From Ruminococcaceae bacterium UBA1425 (GTDB lineage Bacteria; Bacillota; Clostridia; Oscillospirales; Acutalibacteraceae): a DNA stretch of 22,876 nt. The translations under genes were made by a program, and so were the position numbers. The stretch covers positions 1 through 22,876 of the forward strand of contig DCUB01000018.1 of the NCBI GenBank assembly GCA_002329365.1, given 5' to 3'. Positions within the stretch are counted from its first letter, which is position 1; each line of letters opens with the position of its first letter. This document shows positions 21,789-22,876 of the stretch, in pieces. The notes beneath the pieces are model-generated. The model did not search any database, was not told the origin of the DNA, and saw only the letters and a list, made by a program, of their open reading frames with translations.

Positions 21789-22478
21789 TTACATCATGGG
21801 ATGCGAAAATGTCGTTTCTTCCTGATCCATTGCGCGTTGTACCCGCTGGTCGAGATCTGGGACAATATCAATAATCTGCTCCTGCGTGTCCTTCAGCATA
21901 TTCTCTTGATCAAAAGTGATGTCGTACTGATGATCCAATGTGTCTTGGATACATCGATATATCTCCGTCAGCTGGTCCGGAGAAAAAAGCATTCTCTTAT
22001 CGATGAGCCCACTCCGAACAGCAAAATCTTGTTTCGCAGCCTCATAATTACCAGCCATCTGATGTCCTTGGGTAACGGCAGCATGACCGTAACACCAATC
22101 CCATGTGATAAACTGGACACCAAATGAAGTGGGGTGGCCAACGAGAACTGTACCGTTGTAGTCTGCCAGGAGCTTATAGTGTTCATCCAATCCGTCCGCT
22201 TTGAGAACAGGCGCTTCTTCCATGAGACGCATATATTCCGAAACAGTGTACGCCGTGCTAATTACTTGATGCAGGGCATCGTTTTGCCCTTCTGTTATTA
22301 CATCTGATTTGCTATATCTCACGCTACCAGTACCCATGACTTTACAAAGGGATTGACCCTCAAGTGATACTTGGAAGAAATCATCAGTCGGCTCGCTTGT
22401 GCTAAACCCACGATTCTGCAGTGCGATACGAATCTCCTGAAGATAGGCATTGTTCTGTTCTGATTTCTCTTGACTCAT
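21789..22478 (-). CDS. First cargo protein, unknown family, soluble
   Basis: 229 residues. The start is set at the ATG at 22478, with AGGAGGG six bases upstream; an upstream in-frame ATG at 22505 falls in the terminator's T-tract and has no ribosome binding site. No signal or membrane segment is seen. A central beta-rich piece (NGTVLVGHPTSFGVQFITWD) is followed by AAKQDFAVRSGLIDKRMLFS and a helical C-terminus (TEIYRCIQDTLDHQYDITFD). The last part looks familiar from accessory proteins of clostridial ICEs, but I cannot name it. More AT-rich than the Tad genes. It ends in SHPMM. It is the first gene after the tRNA and leader region and would be expressed first if transcription starts there. Confidence 0.6.
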   Translation of the reverse strand: MSQEKSEQNNAYLQEIRIALQNRGFSTSEPTDDFFQVSLEGQSLCKVMGTGSVRYSKSDVITEGQNDALHQVISTAYTVSEYMRLMEEAPVLKADGLDEHYKLLADYNGTVLVGHPTSFGVQFITWDWCYGHAAVTQGHQMAGNYEAAKQDFAVRSGLIDKRMLFSPDQLTEIYRCIQDTLDHQYDITFDQENMLKDTQEQIIDIVPDLDQRVQRAMDQEETTFSHPMM

Positions 22479-22501
22479 AGCGTTTCCCTCCTGTTCAAAA
22501 C

Positions 22502-22540
22502 GCAAAAAAGGCCGACACTCACGAATGAATGTCGGCCTTC
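22502..22540 (-). terminator. Intrinsic terminator directly before the first cargo gene
   Basis: AAGGCCGACA and TGTCGGCCTT pair perfectly over a 11-base loop, followed on the minus strand by a TTTTTTG run. It ends about 24 bases before the ATG at 22478, leaving room only for the ribosome binding site. Any upstream promoter must read through it, so it behaves as an attenuator if it serves this operon. Confidence 0.8.
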
Positions 22541-22561
22541 AAAAATATATTGACTATATTT

Positions 22562-22590
22562 TGGTCTGTATCACATTTTGATACAGACCA
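22562..22590. promoter_or_regulatory. Perfect 12-bp inverted repeat, probable operator
   Basis: TGGTCTGTATCA and TGATACAGACCA flank a five-base loop. No T-tract suitable for strong termination follows on either strand. Its perfection and location in the leader, next to a possible promoter, fit a dimeric repressor site. Confidence 0.55.
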
Positions 22591-22723
22591 CTTTTACAAG
22601 ACACAAAAAATTAACAAATATTTTTTTGATTTTCGAGAAAAAACTCTGCCTGGAATCGAATTTTGGGCTGAATAACGGTGGAGTTTTAGTTCAAGTCCCT
22701 ACCAACGGGGGGTAACACAGGAA

Positions 22724-22741
22724 AATATCTTTTTTTTGCAC
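22724..22741. repeat. Direct repeat copy 1 (AATATC, T-run, GCAC)
   Basis: AATATC followed by eight T and GCAC. A related copy is at 22801-22820, next to the tRNA. They flank the tRNA terminator and may be a recombination site remnant or chance in T-rich DNA. Confidence 0.35.
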
Positions 22742-22760
22742 TTCAAAAAAAGGGCACGAA

Positions 22761-22793
22761 AAAACCCAGAAACCGTTGTGGTTACTGGGTTTT
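22761..22793 (-). terminator. Intrinsic terminator after the tRNA-fMet gene
   Basis: AAAACCCAG with AACC pairs with GGTT and CTGGGTTTT around GTTGT (one mismatch), followed on the minus strand by TTTTTTCG. It lies 32 bases past the tRNA 3' end. Confidence 0.8.
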
Positions 22794-22800
22794 CCGGTGC

Positions 22801-22820
22801 AATATCTTTTTTGCTTGCAC
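22801..22820. repeat. Direct repeat copy 2 (AATATC, T-run, GC...GCAC)
   Basis: AATATC followed by six T, GCTT and GCAC, five bases from the tRNA 3' end. See the copy at 22724-22741. Confidence 0.35.
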
Positions 22821-22824
22821 AATA

Positions 22825-22876
22825 TGGTTGCGGAGATAGGACTTGAACCTATGACCTACGGGTTATGAGCCCGTCG
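22825..22876 (-). tRNA. Initiator tRNA-fMet (CAU), 3' part only
   Basis: The minus strand reads an anticodon arm ACGGG CTCATAA CCCGT, with CAU anticodon and the three G-C pairs (GGG/CCC) that distinguish initiator tRNA. A T-arm ATAGG TTCAAGT CCTAT follows, then the 3' acceptor strand CTCCGCA, A and an encoded CCA at 22825-22827. Position 72 is A, as in initiators. The D-arm and 5' acceptor strand lie beyond the window edge. It points toward the cargo operon, so the operon lies at its 3' side, the usual side for tRNA-targeted integration. Confidence 0.9.

Larger units (their letters stand above)
22479..22824. other. Non-coding leader/junction region
   Basis: These 346 bases hold no convincing gene. 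From right to left they contain: the terminator of the tRNA, two related T-rich repeats, a short T-arm-like stretch, an AT-rich segment, a perfect inverted repeat and a second terminator. The region may be one end of the element or the control region of the cargo operon. A weak minus-strand promoter is possible (TTGTTA, 15 bases, TAAAAG, near 22597-22623), upstream of the inverted repeat. No integrase gene lies here. Confidence 0.5.

Noticed and set aside
22479..22505. Upstream start for the first cargo gene
   Set aside because: The ATG at 22505 is in the T-tract of a terminator, without a ribosome binding site; the ATG at 22478 has AGGAGGG six bases upstream.
1..22876. CRISPR array or origin of transfer
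   Set aside because: No regularly spaced repeats were found, and no relaxase gene or nick-like region next to one is in the window.

Overview
The window looks like part of an integrative and conjugative (ICE-like) element from an anaerobic, probably gut-associated, Bacillota/Clostridia genome. The grounds are strong AGGAGG ribosome binding sites, long runs of overlapping same-strand genes, and protein families (ArdA-like antirestriction proteins, DUF3849, DUF4314, LPD28, YodL, DUF4320, SpoVG) that I know mainly from mobile elements of Clostridia. No relaxase, integrase or replication gene is in view, so calling it an ICE is inference. Almost all genes lie on the minus strand and read from right to left.

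Right edge (22479-22876): the 3' part of an initiator tRNA-fMet and its terminator, then a non-coding leader with a perfect 12-bp inverted repeat and an intrinsic terminator placed directly before the first gene. Cargo block A (22478 down to 13550): a run of cytosolic accessory proteins, including three ArdA-like antirestriction proteins, a DUF4314 protein and an LPD28-type protein. Most end in a short Met/Gly tail. This block is interrupted at 18003-19760 by a plus-strand ArsR regulator plus two half-size chromate transporters. The cassette appears to have cut off a minus-strand gene, of which only the first 40-odd codons remain.

Cargo block B (13412 down to 10409): a winged-helix-like regulator, an orphan Dam-type adenine methyltransferase, a double AbrB-like protein with a cysteine cluster, a DUF3849 protein and a YodL-domain protein. 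Block C (10354 down to about 2931): SpoVG followed by a compact Tad/Flp-type pilus operon: pilin-like protein, TadV-like peptidase, CpaB/RcpC-like protein, TadZ-like ATPase, TadA-like ATPase, TadB, TadC, a DUF3848-like protein, a DUF4320 protein and a TadE-like pseudopilin. Left end: a membrane-anchored Pro/Asp-rich protein, a 586-residue secreted protein with a striking tryptophan cluster (a possible pilus tip or adhesin), and the start of a small two-helix membrane protein (DUF3852-like, perhaps T4SS-related) that runs off the window.

Together the cargo proteins look fitted to protect incoming DNA (restriction evasion, methylation), and the Tad-type machine probably makes a surface fibre that helps cell contact. 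Two system-level patterns deserve attention. Four intrinsic terminators sit immediately before ribosome binding sites with no room for a promoter after them, suggesting attenuation or processive antitermination. Unrelated cargo proteins also share Met/Gly C-terminal tails, and in four of them the tail codons double as the Shine-Dalgarno site of the next gene.
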